DNA of 64,000 bases. Source: an uncultured Bacteroidota bacterium. GTDB taxonomy: Bacteria; Bacteroidota; Bacteroidia; Flavobacteriales_D; Sanyastnellaceae. The DNA is taken from the NCBI GenBank assembly GCA_903932685.1, contig CAIZGX010000064.1, positions 1 to 64,000 of the forward strand. Direction: 5' to 3'. This document shows, piece by piece, positions 10,352 through 19,686 of this stretch. Below the pieces are notes generated by a model. It worked only from the letters and a program-made list of their open reading frames with translations, was not told where the DNA came from and did no database searches. A program made the translations under genes and the position numbers. The first letter of the stretch is position 1. Every line of letters begins with the position of its first letter.

Positions 10352-10359
10352 TATATTTG
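10352..10359 (+). promoter_or_regulatory. Candidate -7 box of accBC
   Basis: TATATTTG matches the Bacteroidota -7 consensus TAnnTTTG, 31 nt before the accB start. A run of T ending in G lies upstream, but at a spacing shorter than usual for the -33 element. Confidence 0.45.
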
Positions 10360-10390
10360 CCCTCAATTCAAACGAAAAATTCAAAAAACG

Positions 10391-10867
10391 ATGAATATTA
10401 CTCAAATTCAAGATCTAATCAAATTCGTTGCTAAAAGTGGCGTAAGTGAGGTGGAAATCGAGCAAAAAGATTTCAAAATCACCATTAAGACCCCTGGAAA
10501 AGGAAAACAAGAATTCGTTCAAGTTGCTTCTGCACCCATGATGGCAGCGCCTGCTCAAATGGCTATGCCTACTGCTGCGCCTGCTCCAGTTGCTGCGGCT
10601 CCTGCTGCTGCGCCCGTTGCATCAAATCTTATTGAAATTAAAAGCCCAATGATTGGTACGTTTTACCGTTCGGCTTCTCCAGAAAAACCTGCATTCGTAG
10701 AAGTAGGTTCTGAAATTAAAGCTGGAGATAAGGTTTGTATTGTTGAAGCAATGAAGTTGTTCAACGAGATTGAATCTGAAGTTTCAGGTAGAATCGTGAA
10801 GATTTTGGTGAACGACATGTCACCTATCGAATTTGATCAGCCACTATTTTTGGTTGAACCAGCATAA
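10391..10867 (+). CDS. accB: Acetyl-CoA carboxylase biotin carboxyl carrier protein
   Basis: A 158-aa carrier of the acetyl-CoA carboxylase complex. The start MNITQIQDLIKFVAKSG at 10391 is chosen because the longer frame only translates the repeat array and promoter. The order is a short N-terminal domain, an Ala/Pro-rich linker (about residues 45-80), then the biotinyl domain. The biotin-accepting Lys sits in VEAMKLFNEIE (about residue 120). accC follows after 22 nt, so the two subunits are coexpressed. Confidence 0.97.
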   Translation: MNITQIQDLIKFVAKSGVSEVEIEQKDFKITIKTPGKGKQEFVQVASAPMMAAPAQMAMPTAAPAPVAAAPAAAPVASNLIEIKSPMIGTFYRSASPEKPAFVEVGSEIKAGDKVCIVEAMKLFNEIESEVSGRIVKILVNDMSPIEFDQPLFLVEPA

Positions 10868-10889
10868 TTGCACTTAAACACTACTTCTC

Positions 10890-12224
10890 ATGTTTAACAA
10901 AATATTAATCGCCAATCGCGGCGAGATTGCGCTACGTGTTATTCGCACATGCAAAGAAATGGGTATTAAAACGGTTGCTGTTTATTCAACAGCCGACCGC
11001 GATAGCCTTCATGTGCGTTTCGCAGATGAGGCCGTATGTATAGGCCCGCCTTCGAGCAAAGATTCTTATTTGAAGATTTCAAGCATTATTGCAGCTGCTG
11101 AAATTACCAATGCAGATGCTATTCACCCAGGATATGGTTTCCTTTCTGAAAACGCTACCTTCTCGAAAGTATGTAAAGAAAATGGAATCAAATTCATTGG
11201 CGCTTCTCCGGAAATGATCGATTCTATGGGAGATAAGTCTTCGGCAAAGCAGACTATGCGCGATGCCGGGGTTCCTACGATTCCAGGTAGCGATGGGCTG
11301 ATTGAAAGTCTTGAGCACGCGAAAGAATTGGCTGTTGGAATTGTTTATCCTGTTATCTTGAAAGCTACCGCAGGCGGTGGTGGAAAAGGTATGCGTGTGG
11401 TGAACAGCGAAGACGAAATGGAAAGCGCATGGGAAATGGTGAAGCGCGAAGCTGGCGCTGCCTTCGGAAACGACGGCATTTACATGGAGAAATTCGTAGT
11501 TGAACCTCGCCACATTGAAATTCAAATTGCAGGTGACCAATACGGAAAAGCGTGTCACCTTTCAGAACGCGATTGCTCTATTCAAAGAAGACATCAGAAG
11601 CTGGTTGAAGAAACCCCTTCTCCATATATGACCCCCGAATTGCGCGAGCGCATGGGCGAGGCTGCTATTAAAGCTGCCCTTGCTGTGGGATACGAAGGAG
11701 TTGGAACGGTAGAGTTTTTGGTCGACAAGGACCGCAACTTCTACTTCATGGAAATGAATACCCGTATTCAAGTAGAGCACACCATTACCGAAGAAGTAAT
11801 TGATTACGATTTGGTGAAGGAGCAAATAAAATTGGCTGCTGGCGAACCTATTTCAGGAAGAAATTACTACCCGACTATGCATGCGATTCAGTGTCGTATT
11901 AACGCTGAAGACCCGTATAAAAATTTCATGCCTTCTCCAGGCAAAATCACCGACTATCATTGTCCTGGCGGCCACGGTGTTCGCATAGATGCTCACGCCT
12001 ATGCTGGATACGTGATTCCCCCGTTCTATGATTCGATGATTTCGAAATTGATTACCGTTGCTCAAACACGTGAAGAAGCCATTGCGAAAATGCAACGCGC
12101 TTTGGACGAGTATATCATTGAAGGAATTAAGACAACGATTCCCTTCCACCAAAAACTCATGAAAGACGAGAAGTTCCGTTCAGGGGATTTCACGACGAAG
12201 TTTTTGGAAGATTGGACTATGTAA
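10890..12224 (+). CDS. accC: Acetyl-CoA carboxylase, biotin carboxylase subunit
   Basis: A 444-aa ATP-grasp enzyme that carboxylates the biotin on AccB in the first step of malonyl-CoA formation. Seen are the N-terminal [20 protein letters not shown], the glycine-rich ATP-binding loop [10 protein letters not shown] (about residue 164), the metal-binding [11 protein letters not shown], and the biotin carboxylase C-terminal domain. Length is normal. The last base of the stop codon is the first base of a palindrome array. In many relatives accBC follow fabH on the same strand; here they are on the opposite strand. Confidence 0.97.
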   Translation: MFNKILIANRGEIALRVIRTCKEMGIKTVAVYSTADRDSLHVRFADEAVCIGPPSSKDSYLKISSIIAAAEITNADAIHPGYGFLSENATFSKVCKENGIKFIGASPEMIDSMGDKSSAKQTMRDAGVPTIPGSDGLIESLEHAKELAVGIVYPVILKATAGGGGKGMRVVNSEDEMESAWEMVKREAGAAFGNDGIYMEKFVVEPRHIEIQIAGDQYGKACHLSERDCSIQRRHQKLVEETPSPYMTPELRERMGEAAIKAALAVGYEGVGTVEFLVDKDRNFYFMEMNTRIQVEHTITEEVIDYDLVKEQIKLAAGEPISGRNYYPTMHAIQCRINAEDPYKNFMPSPGKITDYHCPGGHGVRIDAHAYAGYVIPPFYDSMISKLITVAQTREEAIAKMQRALDEYIIEGIKTTIPFHQKLMKDEKFRSGDFTTKFLEDWTM

Positions 12225-12472
12225 TCAGACTAGGTCTGATCAATCTGACTTCGTCAGATCAATTACTACGTAATCAATCCTGCGGATCAATTGCTGCGCA
12301 ATCAATCTTTCAGATTAATCCTAACGTAGAAATACTGCGCAAAAATCACATCAAGTTTAATCACAACGTGATTGATTGCTCCGCAATTGATCCGCAGGAT
12401 TGATCACAACGTGATTGATTGCTCCGCAATTGATCCGAAGGATTGATCACAACGTGATTGATTCTGCTTGCA
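12224..12472. repeat. Mini-palindrome array, CA then TG separator
   Basis: Between the convergent accC and lepA ends, perfect palindromes that begin and end in AT are joined by CA: ATCAGACTAGGTCTGAT, ATCTGACTTCGTCAGAT, ATTACTACGTAAT, ATCCTGCGGAT and ATTGCTGCGCAAT. After a less regular middle (about 12305-12365) the joiner becomes TG: ATCACAACGTGAT, ATTGCTCCGCAAT and ATCCGCAGGAT, repeated almost exactly a second time. It ends with CTGCTTGCAG, 5 nt before the lepA stop. Confidence 0.85.
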
Positions 12473-12477
12473 GAAGT

Positions 12478-14268
12478 TTAGCTATTCAGCTTCAACACCG
12501 CCAAAAACGCTGCTTGTGGAACTTCTACAGATCCAACTTGTCGCATGCGTTTCTTTCCTTCTTTTTGCTTTTCAAGAAGCTTGCGCTTACGCGAGATGTC
12601 ACCGCCATAACACTTTGCAGTAACGTCTTTACGCAAGGCGTTAATGGTTTCACGAGCAATGATTTTGGCGCCAATGGCAGCCTGAAGTGCTATTAAGAAT
12701 TGTTGTCTTGGGATTAACTCACGCAATTTCATGCAGATTTTCTTACCCAATTCGTATGCGTGATCTTTGTGAATAAGCGCACTTAAGGCGTCTACCTGTT
12801 CTCCGTTTAAGAGTATATCTAATTTCACCAACAAACTTTGTTGGTAGCCAATTCTAAAATAATCGAAGGAAGCATATCCTTTCGAAATAGTCTTTAAACG
12901 ATCATAGAAATCGAATACAATTTCTGCCAATGGCATTTCAAACGTTAGCTCAATGCGGTCAGTCGTGAGGTAAAGTTGGTTTTGCAACATGCCTCTTTTT
13001 TCAATACACAACGTCATAATTGCACCAATGTACTCTGTCTTAGTTATGATTTGTGCTTTAATAAACGGCTCTTCAACATAGTCTATTAAGTTCTGCTCTG
13101 GCAGTTCCGAAGGATTGTTGATCTCTAACTTTTCCCCCTTGGTTGTGTAACAGATGTAACTAACGTTCGGAACAGTTGTAATAACAGTCATGTTGAACTC
13201 ACGCTCCAAACGTTCTTGAATAATTTCCATGTGCAACATTCCTAAGAATCCGCAACGGAAACCAAATCCAAGTGCCGCCGAGCTTTCTGGCTCAAATACC
13301 AAAGACGCATCGTTCAACTGTAATTTTTCCATGCTCGCACGAAGCTCTTCGTACTCGTCTGTATCGACAGGATAAATTCCAGCGAATACCATCGGCTTCA
13401 CATCTTCGAAACCTTGAAGAGCTTCAGGAGAAGGGTTAGCAAGGGTTGTAATGGTATCGCCCACTTTTACTTCAGTGGCAGTTTTAATTCCAGAAATAAT
13501 ATAACCCACATCGCCGGCAGCAACAAAGTCGCGCGGCTTCAAGTCCATTCCCAAAACACCAACTTCATCTGCATAGTATTCTTTTCCTGTGCTCATGAAC
13601 TTCACCTTGTCTCCCTTGCGAAGAACGCCGTTCTTAATTCGGAAGTAAGCAATAATTCCGCGGAACGAATTGAACACTGAATCGAAAACCATTGCCTGCA
13701 AAGGGGCGTCAACTGTTCCAACCGGAGCAGGAATGCGGGCACAAATAGCATCCAAAATATCAGGAACACCCTCACCTGTTTTTCCGCTTGCGGCTAAAAT
13801 TTCATCCCGTTCGCAACCGATTAAATCTACAATCTGATCTTTCACCAACTCGGGGTCTGCGTTTGGAAGATCTATTTTATTTAAAATTGGAATGATGGTT
13901 AAATCGTTTTCCAATGCCAAGTACAAGTTTGAAATGGTCTGTGCTTGAATTCCCTGAGAGGCATCAACAATAAGAATGGCGCCTTCGCAAGAAGCAATGG
14001 CGCGAGAAACTTCGTAAGAAAAGTCAACGTGACCAGGCGTGTCGATCAAATTCAACACAAATTGTTCGTTGCCCACTTTGTGCAACATCTGAATAGCATG
14101 CGCCTTGATGGTAATGCCCTTCTCTCGCTCAAGATCCATGTCGTCGAGCGCCTGCGCCACCATCTTACGGTCTTCAATGGTCTTGGTAATTTGCAACATC
14201 CTATCTGCAAGGGTAGATTTCCCGTGATCAATGTGTGCAATGATGCAAAAATTTCGAATATTTTTCAT
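12478..14268 (-). CDS. lepA: Elongation factor 4 (LepA GTPase)
   Basis: A 596-aa translational GTPase that binds the ribosome and affects initiation or elongation under stress. The G motifs are AHIDHGKST (G1), DTPGHVDF (G3) and NKIDLP (G4). The LepA-specific C-terminal domain is present ([20 protein letters not shown]). The start [19 protein letters not shown] is the standard LepA N-terminus. It converges on accC and is divergent from the M43 protease gene. Confidence 0.97.
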   Translation of the reverse strand: MKNIRNFCIIAHIDHGKSTLADRMLQITKTIEDRKMVAQALDDMDLEREKGITIKAHAIQMLHKVGNEQFVLNLIDTPGHVDFSYEVSRAIASCEGAILIVDASQGIQAQTISNLYLALENDLTIIPILNKIDLPNADPELVKDQIVDLIGCERDEILAASGKTGEGVPDILDAICARIPAPVGTVDAPLQAMVFDSVFNSFRGIIAYFRIKNGVLRKGDKVKFMSTGKEYYADEVGVLGMDLKPRDFVAAGDVGYIISGIKTATEVKVGDTITTLANPSPEALQGFEDVKPMVFAGIYPVDTDEYEELRASMEKLQLNDASLVFEPESSAALGFGFRCGFLGMLHMEIIQERLEREFNMTVITTVPNVSYICYTTKGEKLEINNPSELPEQNLIDYVEEPFIKAQIITKTEYIGAIMTLCIEKRGMLQNQLYLTTDRIELTFEMPLAEIVFDFYDRLKTISKGYASFDYFRIGYQQSLLVKLDILLNGEQVDALSALIHKDHAYELGKKICMKLRELIPRQQFLIALQAAIGAKIIARETINALRKDVTAKCYGGDISRKRKLLEKQKEGKKRMRQVGSVEVPQAAFLAVLKLNS

Positions 14269-14342
14269 GTTCTTTATAAGCGCTGCGAAGTTACGTCTAA
14301 AGCTAAGTATAAAACAATGAAAAGAAAATTCCCGAAAACAAA

Positions 14343-14372
14343 TTTGTTAAAGGGAACATTCGATTATTTTTG
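14343..14372 (+). promoter_or_regulatory. Candidate promoter of the M43 protease gene
   Basis: TTTG at 14343-14346, an 18-nt spacer, then TATTTTTG at 14365-14372 fit the Bacteroidota -33/-7 pattern. The ATG is only 6 nt downstream of the -7 box, so the mRNA may be leaderless. Confidence 0.55.
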
Positions 14373-14378
14373 TTGTCC

Positions 14379-16460
14379 ATGAAAATTTTGAAATCCATAT
14401 TTATTGCAATACTAGGACTTGTTGCAACAGGCGTTTTCGGTCAAGGCGAGCATTTGTATTGCAGTGAGCGTGAAAATCGCGTGCGTATGTTCGGTATGTA
14501 CCCCGAAGCCGAAGGAATCGCCCGTCGTGCAGGAGAAGCCCTTGAAACTTACACAGAAAATTTCGTTGATAATGCGCCCGAGCGCGGTTCACAAACCATT
14601 TATACCATTCCCGTTGTATTTCATGTCATTCATAACAACGGGTCAGAGAATATCTCTGACGACCAAATTTTAAATGGCCTTTCCATTTTGAATCGCGACT
14701 TCGCAATGTTAAATACAGACATCAGTCTTGTTGTCACGGCTTTTGAAAACATCACTGCCGATATTGGCATTGAATTCGTTCTCGCCACCAAAGACCCGAA
14801 TGGCAATTGTACACGAGGAATAAATAGAATTGTTTCAACACTTACCTCTGATGGTGGACAAGACATGAAAGATCTTATTATTTGGCCGCGTAATAAATAC
14901 CTAAATGTTTGGATATGTCTCGACGCCGCGGGTGCTGCTGGATATACGAATTTACCTGGAGACGTTGCGGGCTTTTGGGGTGCTGGCACAGACGGTATTG
15001 TCCTTCGTTCTGATTACATGGGTGCCATTGGAACAAGCACTTCCCAACGCAGTAGAACTCTCACCCATGAAGTAGGCCATTGGTTGAACCTATACCACAC
15101 ATGGGGCCCCGGTAACTCTCCTGGAGTTTCTACGAATTGTAATCAAGATGATAACGTAACAGATACTCCGAACACAATAGGCTGGACCACGTGTTCACTT
15201 ACAGGAAGTTCATGCGGAAACACGGTAGACAACGTGCAAAATTACATGGAATACTCGTACTGCTCGCGCATGTTCACAGAAGGTCAACGCACACGCATGC
15301 GCGCCGCCATTACGAGTAGCGTTGCTCAGCGCAGTAGCCTGATTACCGCTTCAAATTTGTTGGCCACAGGAGTAACAAATCCTGCACTTTGTGTTGCCGA
15401 TTTCGAATTCAATAAAAATATATTGTGCGCTGGAGACAGCGTGACTTTCAACGATATTTCTTATCACGGAATAACTTCTTGGAATTGGAATTTCGGAGAC
15501 GGTGTAACATTGGTTGGAAGCGATCCTGCTGTTCACCAAAATCCAATACACACCTACAACACACCTGGAACTTTCACCGTAACTCTTACGGTTAGCAACG
15601 GTGCAGATCAACTTTCAAAAACGTATTCAAACGTTATTACTGTGTTAGGCGGTGGTGGAATTAACACCCCATTGATGGAAGGTTTTGAAGGAACATGGCC
15701 TTCAAACAATTGGTTTGTAAACAACCCAGACCTTGACGAAACATGGCAAGTGGTTACTACTAATTACAGTGGTGCTAACGGATTAAAACTTGCTAATTTC
15801 ACTAGTGAGTCCGGACATGTAGACGAATTCATCTCGAACACGTTCGACATGAGCGCGATGGACACCATTTTCGTGAGTTATAAATGGGCCTATGCAAATC
15901 GTGTGAACGAGACTGATGATCGTCTCCGCGTTAGTGCATCAGGAGATTGCGGAGCGTCTTGGACACTTGCTCGAATTCGCAAAGGCACAACTAACTTACC
16001 TACCCGAACAGGAACTAACTTGGCCTTCACCCCAAGCGGCATTGACCAATGGAGCGGTGAAACGCTTACGCTAACCGCTCAGAACTACATGACCGAAAAT
16101 TTCCAATTAAAATATGAATTCATCAGTTATGGTGGAAATAATATTTATCTCGATGACATTAACATCACTGTTGTTGATACGCTTGGAAATTTCATTGAAA
16201 TTACCGAGTCTCCACTCGAAATAAATTTATTCCCTAATCCTGCAAATGATGCTACAACTCTAGTTTTGGGAAGTACTGCTCACAGAAAAACTGAGGTAAC
16301 CTTATTCAATTCAGCCGGAGATTTAGTTGACCGAATCTTCAGCGGAAACCTAAGTGTAGGCACCCACAATTTCGAGATTGCAAAACAACCTGCTGGTTTC
16401 TACATTGTTCAAATTCAAAGCGGAAACTCAGTGATACATCGAAAACTTATTTTCGAATAA
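14379..16460 (+). CDS. T9SS-secreted M43-type metalloprotease with PKD domain
   Basis: A 693-aa secreted protease. The start [22 protein letters not shown] at 14379 is a clean signal peptide. The zinc motif [11 protein letters not shown] (HExxHxxGxxH type, with N in place of the usual Gly) lies at about residue 231, followed by a Met-turn region ([10 protein letters not shown]), as in pappalysin-like M43 enzymes. Next come a PKD domain (about 340-425; SWNWNFGDG), a jelly-roll-like module, and a type A sorting domain at the C-terminus starting NLFPNP and ending in VIHRKLIFE. Export across the outer membrane by the type IX system and release or lipid anchoring are inferred from that domain. Confidence 0.92.
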   Translation: MKILKSIFIAILGLVATGVFGQGEHLYCSERENRVRMFGMYPEAEGIARRAGEALETYTENFVDNAPERGSQTIYTIPVVFHVIHNNGSENISDDQILNGLSILNRDFAMLNTDISLVVTAFENITADIGIEFVLATKDPNGNCTRGINRIVSTLTSDGGQDMKDLIIWPRNKYLNVWICLDAAGAAGYTNLPGDVAGFWGAGTDGIVLRSDYMGAIGTSTSQRSRTLTHEVGHWLNLYHTWGPGNSPGVSTNCNQDDNVTDTPNTIGWTTCSLTGSSCGNTVDNVQNYMEYSYCSRMFTEGQRTRMRAAITSSVAQRSSLITASNLLATGVTNPALCVADFEFNKNILCAGDSVTFNDISYHGITSWNWNFGDGVTLVGSDPAVHQNPIHTYNTPGTFTVTLTVSNGADQLSKTYSNVITVLGGGGINTPLMEGFEGTWPSNNWFVNNPDLDETWQVVTTNYSGANGLKLANFTSESGHVDEFISNTFDMSAMDTIFVSYKWAYANRVNETDDRLRVSASGDCGASWTLARIRKGTTNLPTRTGTNLAFTPSGIDQWSGETLTLTAQNYMTENFQLKYEFISYGGNNIYLDDINITVVDTLGNFIEITESPLEINLFPNPANDATTLVLGSTAHRKTEVTLFNSAGDLVDRIFSGNLSVGTHNFEIAKQPAGFYIVQIQSGNSVIHRKLIFE

Positions 16461-16492
16461 GCTTTCGTTGAACAAACTTGGCTCGTGTTTGT

Positions 16493-16500
16493 TAACTTTG
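16493..16500 (+). promoter_or_regulatory. Candidate -7 box of dxs
   Basis: TAACTTTG matches TAnnTTTG and sits 6 nt before the dxs ATG. The best upstream TTG (16468-16470) is 22 nt away, slightly long. Confidence 0.45.
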
Positions 16501-16506
16501 TTTAAT

Positions 16507-18444
16507 ATGTCGACATTCACTCCAGGCCCTCTTCTCGCTCAATTCGATAATCCAATTGCCTTACGCAACGGGTTAAAAGACGAGCAACTCAAACAATTGT
16601 GTACAGAACTTCGTCAGTACATTGTTGACATCGTTTCTGAAAAAGGCGGACACTTCGGCGCAAGTTTAGGTGTGGTTGAAATGACCGTTGCCCTTCACTA
16701 TGTTTTCGAAACGCCATACGATCAATTGATTTGGGATGTTGGACACCAAGCCTACGGACACAAAATTCTCACCGGAAGACGAGACAATTTCCACACAAAT
16801 AGAGTTTACAAAGGTCTTTCCGGCTTCCCGAAAAGAAGCGAAAGCGAATACGACACGTTTGGGGTTGGGCACAGTTCCACTTCAATTTCTGCAGCTATTG
16901 GAATGGCCGTTGCCAGCAAAGTAAAAGAAGAAAAAGACCGTCAGGTAATTGCAGTTATTGGCGACGGAGCTATGACTGCAGGTTTGGCCTTCGAAGGCTT
17001 GAATCACGGGTCTACAGCGGATTGCAATGTACTTGTTGTGTTGAACGACAATTGCATGAGCATTGACCCGAACGTAGGAGCGTTGAAGGAATATTTAACG
17101 GACATTACAACTTCGCACACCTACAACAAGGTGAAAGACGACGTGTGGCAATTGCTTGGAAAGGTTTCGAAATTCGGACCGAATGCGCAACACATTGCAC
17201 ATAAAATTTCAGAAGCACTGAAAGGCACATTAATCAAAGAAAGCAATTATTTCGAATCGTTGAAGTGGAGATACTTCGGTCCAATTGACGGACACGATGT
17301 GGATTATATGGTGAAGGTGATGCGCGATTTGAAAGACATCCCTGGACCCAAGATTCTACACTGTGTTACGAAGAAAGGAAAAGGCTACGCTCCAGCTGAA
17401 GCGGGCTCTCCGACGAAGTGGCACGCGCCGGGACTCTTCAACAAAGAGACGGGAGAAATTGTTAAAGTTGTTCCTAAGAGTCCGCAACCGCCGTTGTACC
17501 AAGATGTCTTCGGACATACCATTATTGAATTAGCAGAGAAGAACGAAAAGATTGTAGGTGTTACACCTGCCATGCCTAGCGGATGTTCCTTGAAGTTGAT
17601 GATGGAGGCTATGCCTAAGCGTGCCTTCGACGTGGGAATTGCAGAGCAACACGCGGTTACTTTTTCTGCGGGAATGGCTACGCAAGGACTTGTTCCTTTC
17701 TGTAATATTTATTCGAGCTTTATGCAACGCGCCTATGACCAAGTCATTCACGACGTTGCCATTCAAAAATTAAATGTCGTTTTCTGTTTAGATCGCGGCG
17801 GATTGGTTGGTGCCGACGGTCCTACCCACCACGGATCCTACGACTTAGCCTACATGCGCTGCATTCCTAATATGATTGTTTCAAGCCCAATGAACGAAAG
17901 TGAATTGCGCGATTTAATGTTCACCGGACAGCTTCCAGATCAAGGTCCTTTCAGCATTCGTTATCCGAGAGGTAACGGTGTCATGACCGACTGGAAAACC
18001 CCTATGAAAGAAATTAAAGTAGGAACCGGAAGGAAGATTAAATCTGGAGACGACGTTGCTATTTTAACAATAGGCCCAATTGGAAATTACGCTGTGAAGG
18101 CATGTGAAGCATTAGCTGAGCAAGGCATTTCAGCTGCTCATTACGACATGCGTTTTGCGAAACCGATTGATGAATTAATGCTTCATGAAGTATTCGGTAA
18201 ATTCAAGCATGTGATTACGGTGGAAGACGGATGTGTTCAAGGTGGAATGGGAAGTGCTGTGATTGAATTCATGGCAGACAACGGTTACACGGCTCAAGTG
18301 AAGCGTTTGGGAATTCCTGATCAATACATAGAACACGGAACACAAGATCAGCTCTATGCAGAATGTGGTTACGATGTAGCCGGAATGGTTCGCACAGCAG
18401 TTGAATTGGTTGGAAATCAAGCAGCACAATCTTTAGGCGCGTGA
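16507..18444 (+). CDS. dxs: 1-deoxy-D-xylulose-5-phosphate synthase
   Basis: A 645-aa thiamine-diphosphate enzyme that joins pyruvate and glyceraldehyde-3-phosphate, the first step of the MEP isoprenoid pathway. The start [12 protein letters not shown] at 16507 is chosen over an upstream TTG at 16468. Seen are [16 protein letters not shown], the TPP-binding [16 protein letters not shown]...LNDNCMSI region, the acid/base Glu in [15 protein letters not shown], and the transketolase C-terminal domain. Length fits the family. The next gene overlaps its stop by 4 nt, suggesting translational coupling. Confidence 0.97.
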   Translation: MSTFTPGPLLAQFDNPIALRNGLKDEQLKQLCTELRQYIVDIVSEKGGHFGASLGVVEMTVALHYVFETPYDQLIWDVGHQAYGHKILTGRRDNFHTNRVYKGLSGFPKRSESEYDTFGVGHSSTSISAAIGMAVASKVKEEKDRQVIAVIGDGAMTAGLAFEGLNHGSTADCNVLVVLNDNCMSIDPNVGALKEYLTDITTSHTYNKVKDDVWQLLGKVSKFGPNAQHIAHKISEALKGTLIKESNYFESLKWRYFGPIDGHDVDYMVKVMRDLKDIPGPKILHCVTKKGKGYAPAEAGSPTKWHAPGLFNKETGEIVKVVPKSPQPPLYQDVFGHTIIELAEKNEKIVGVTPAMPSGCSLKLMMEAMPKRAFDVGIAEQHAVTFSAGMATQGLVPFCNIYSSFMQRAYDQVIHDVAIQKLNVVFCLDRGGLVGADGPTHHGSYDLAYMRCIPNMIVSSPMNESELRDLMFTGQLPDQGPFSIRYPRGNGVMTDWKTPMKEIKVGTGRKIKSGDDVAILTIGPIGNYAVKACEALAEQGISAAHYDMRFAKPIDELMLHEVFGKFKHVITVEDGCVQGGMGSAVIEFMADNGYTAQVKRLGIPDQYIEHGTQDQLYAECGYDVAGMVRTAVELVGNQAAQSLGA

Positions 18445-19244
18445 TCAATTCTTCCAACGGACAAATTCTTCACTATTCAATATTCAATCACGACAGCTCG
18501 AATGAATGGGTAACCTTCATTCACGGTGCTGGAGGAAGCAGCGCCATCTGGTTCAAGCAGATAAGAGCATTTCAAAAACACTTCAATGTGTTGCTCATTG
18601 ATTTGCGCGGACACGGTCAATCGAAAAATGTTCGTCCGCTTAAAAAAGAGAAATACAACTTCGAAGAAATAGGCAACGAAGTCATTGAAGTATTGGAACA
18701 TTTGAAAATCAAATGCACGCACTTCGTTGGCATTTCCATGGGAACCATTGTCATTCGTGACATTAGCGAACGGGCCACTTCTTTGGTAAAATCCATGATC
18801 TTGGCTGGCGCCACTATGAAACTGAATGTACGCGGACAGTTTCTCATGCGATTTGGGCAAACCTTTAAGTCGTTAATTCCTTATCTCATTTTATACAGAC
18901 TTTTCGCCTTCATCATTATGCCGAAGAAAAGCAATTCGGAAGCGCGAAACCTATTCATTCGCGAAGCGAAAAAACTCGAGCAAACCGAATTCAAAAAGTG
19001 GTTCGGATTGGTTACTCAAGTAAATCCGCTTCTTTCTTCCTTCCGAAAAAAAGAAACTCCCGCAAAGACGCTATACGTTATGGGCGCAGAAGACCATATG
19101 TTTCTTCCTTCCATAAAAAAACTCGCTATGCGATTCTCTTCCTCTGAACTCATCGTTGTTCCCAACAGCGGACACGTGGTGAATATTGAGAAGCCGGTGG
19201 AGTTTAATGAGATTTGTATTTCATTCCTTCACGCTTCGCGATGA
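18441..19244 (+). CDS. Alpha/beta-fold hydrolase
   Basis: A 267-aa alpha/beta hydrolase of unknown substrate. The GTG start overlaps the dxs TGA (GTGA). Seen are the oxyanion loop HGAGGSS, a DLRGHGQS motif, the nucleophile elbow GISMGT (Ser at about residue 97), the acid GAEDHMF and the catalytic His in [11 protein letters not shown]. The coupling to dxs is suggestive but does not identify a function. The last codons form CGCTTCGCG and the stop TGA lies within the first ATGA word of a repeat array, so the array appears to have replaced or trimmed the 3' end. Confidence 0.88.
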   Translation: MINSSNGQILHYSIFNHDSSNEWVTFIHGAGGSSAIWFKQIRAFQKHFNVLLIDLRGHGQSKNVRPLKKEKYNFEEIGNEVIEVLEHLKIKCTHFVGISMGTIVIRDISERATSLVKSMILAGATMKLNVRGQFLMRFGQTFKSLIPYLILYRLFAFIIMPKKSNSEARNLFIREAKKLEQTEFKKWFGLVTQVNPLLSSFRKKETPAKTLYVMGAEDHMFLPSIKKLAMRFSSSELIVVPNSGHVVNIEKPVEFNEICISFLHASR

Positions 19245-19667
19245 CCCATAACCGCTTCGCGGATGACCCTATGGGATGACCACTGCGTGGATGACCCTAA
19301 GGGATGACCACCGCGTGGATGACCACTGCGTGGATGACCCTATGGGATGACCGCTTCGCGGATGACCCTATGGGATGACCACTGCGTGGATGACCGTTCC
19401 GGATGACCACCGCGTGGATGACCGTTCCGGATGACCACCGCGTGGATGACCCTATGGGATGACCACTGCGTGGATGACCCTATGGGATGACCACTACGTG
19501 GATGACCCTAAAGGATGACCACCGCGTGGATGACCGTTCCGGATGACCACTACGTGGATGACCCTGCGGGATGACCGTTCCGGATGACCGCTTCGCGGAG
19601 CGTCATCGATTGAAAATCGTCATCAACGAAGTTGTCATCACAACGTGTTGTGTCATCGGCTCCGCCG
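19232..19667. repeat. Long mini-palindrome array, ATGA then TCAT separator
   Basis: This occupies the whole 442-nt gap between the hydrolase and TonB receptor genes. There are 25 GATGACC units followed by 4 TCATC units. The palindromes come from a small set: CCCTATGGG, CCACTGCGTGG, CCACCGCGTGG, CCGTTCCGG, CCGCTTCGCGG, CCCTAAGGG, CCCTGCGGG and CCACTACGTGG. In the reverse part they are CGATTGAAAATCG, CAACGAAGTTG, CACAACGTGTTGTG and CGGCTCCGCCG. The order of units looks shuffled, not simply periodic. Positions 19582-19639 are the inverted copy of 10184-10241. Confidence 0.9.
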
Positions 19668-19674
19668 TTTTGAT

Positions 19675-19682
19675 TATCTTTG
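19675..19682 (+). promoter_or_regulatory. Candidate -7 box of the TonB receptor gene
   Basis: TATCTTTG matches TAnnTTTG and lies only 4 nt before the ATG at 19687. It begins just after the palindrome array ends. Confidence 0.45.
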
Positions 19683-19686
19683 AAAA

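Noticed and set aside
12224-12472. Ordinary rho-independent terminators between accC and lepA.
   Set aside because: Stems are short, are not followed by T-runs and form long chains. Similar arrays occur in divergent promoter regions where terminators make no sense.
19232-19667. Possible CRISPR array because of many short repeats with spacers.
   Set aside because: The repeat is 4-7 nt, spacers are palindromes of 8-14 nt from a small reused set, and no cas gene is present.
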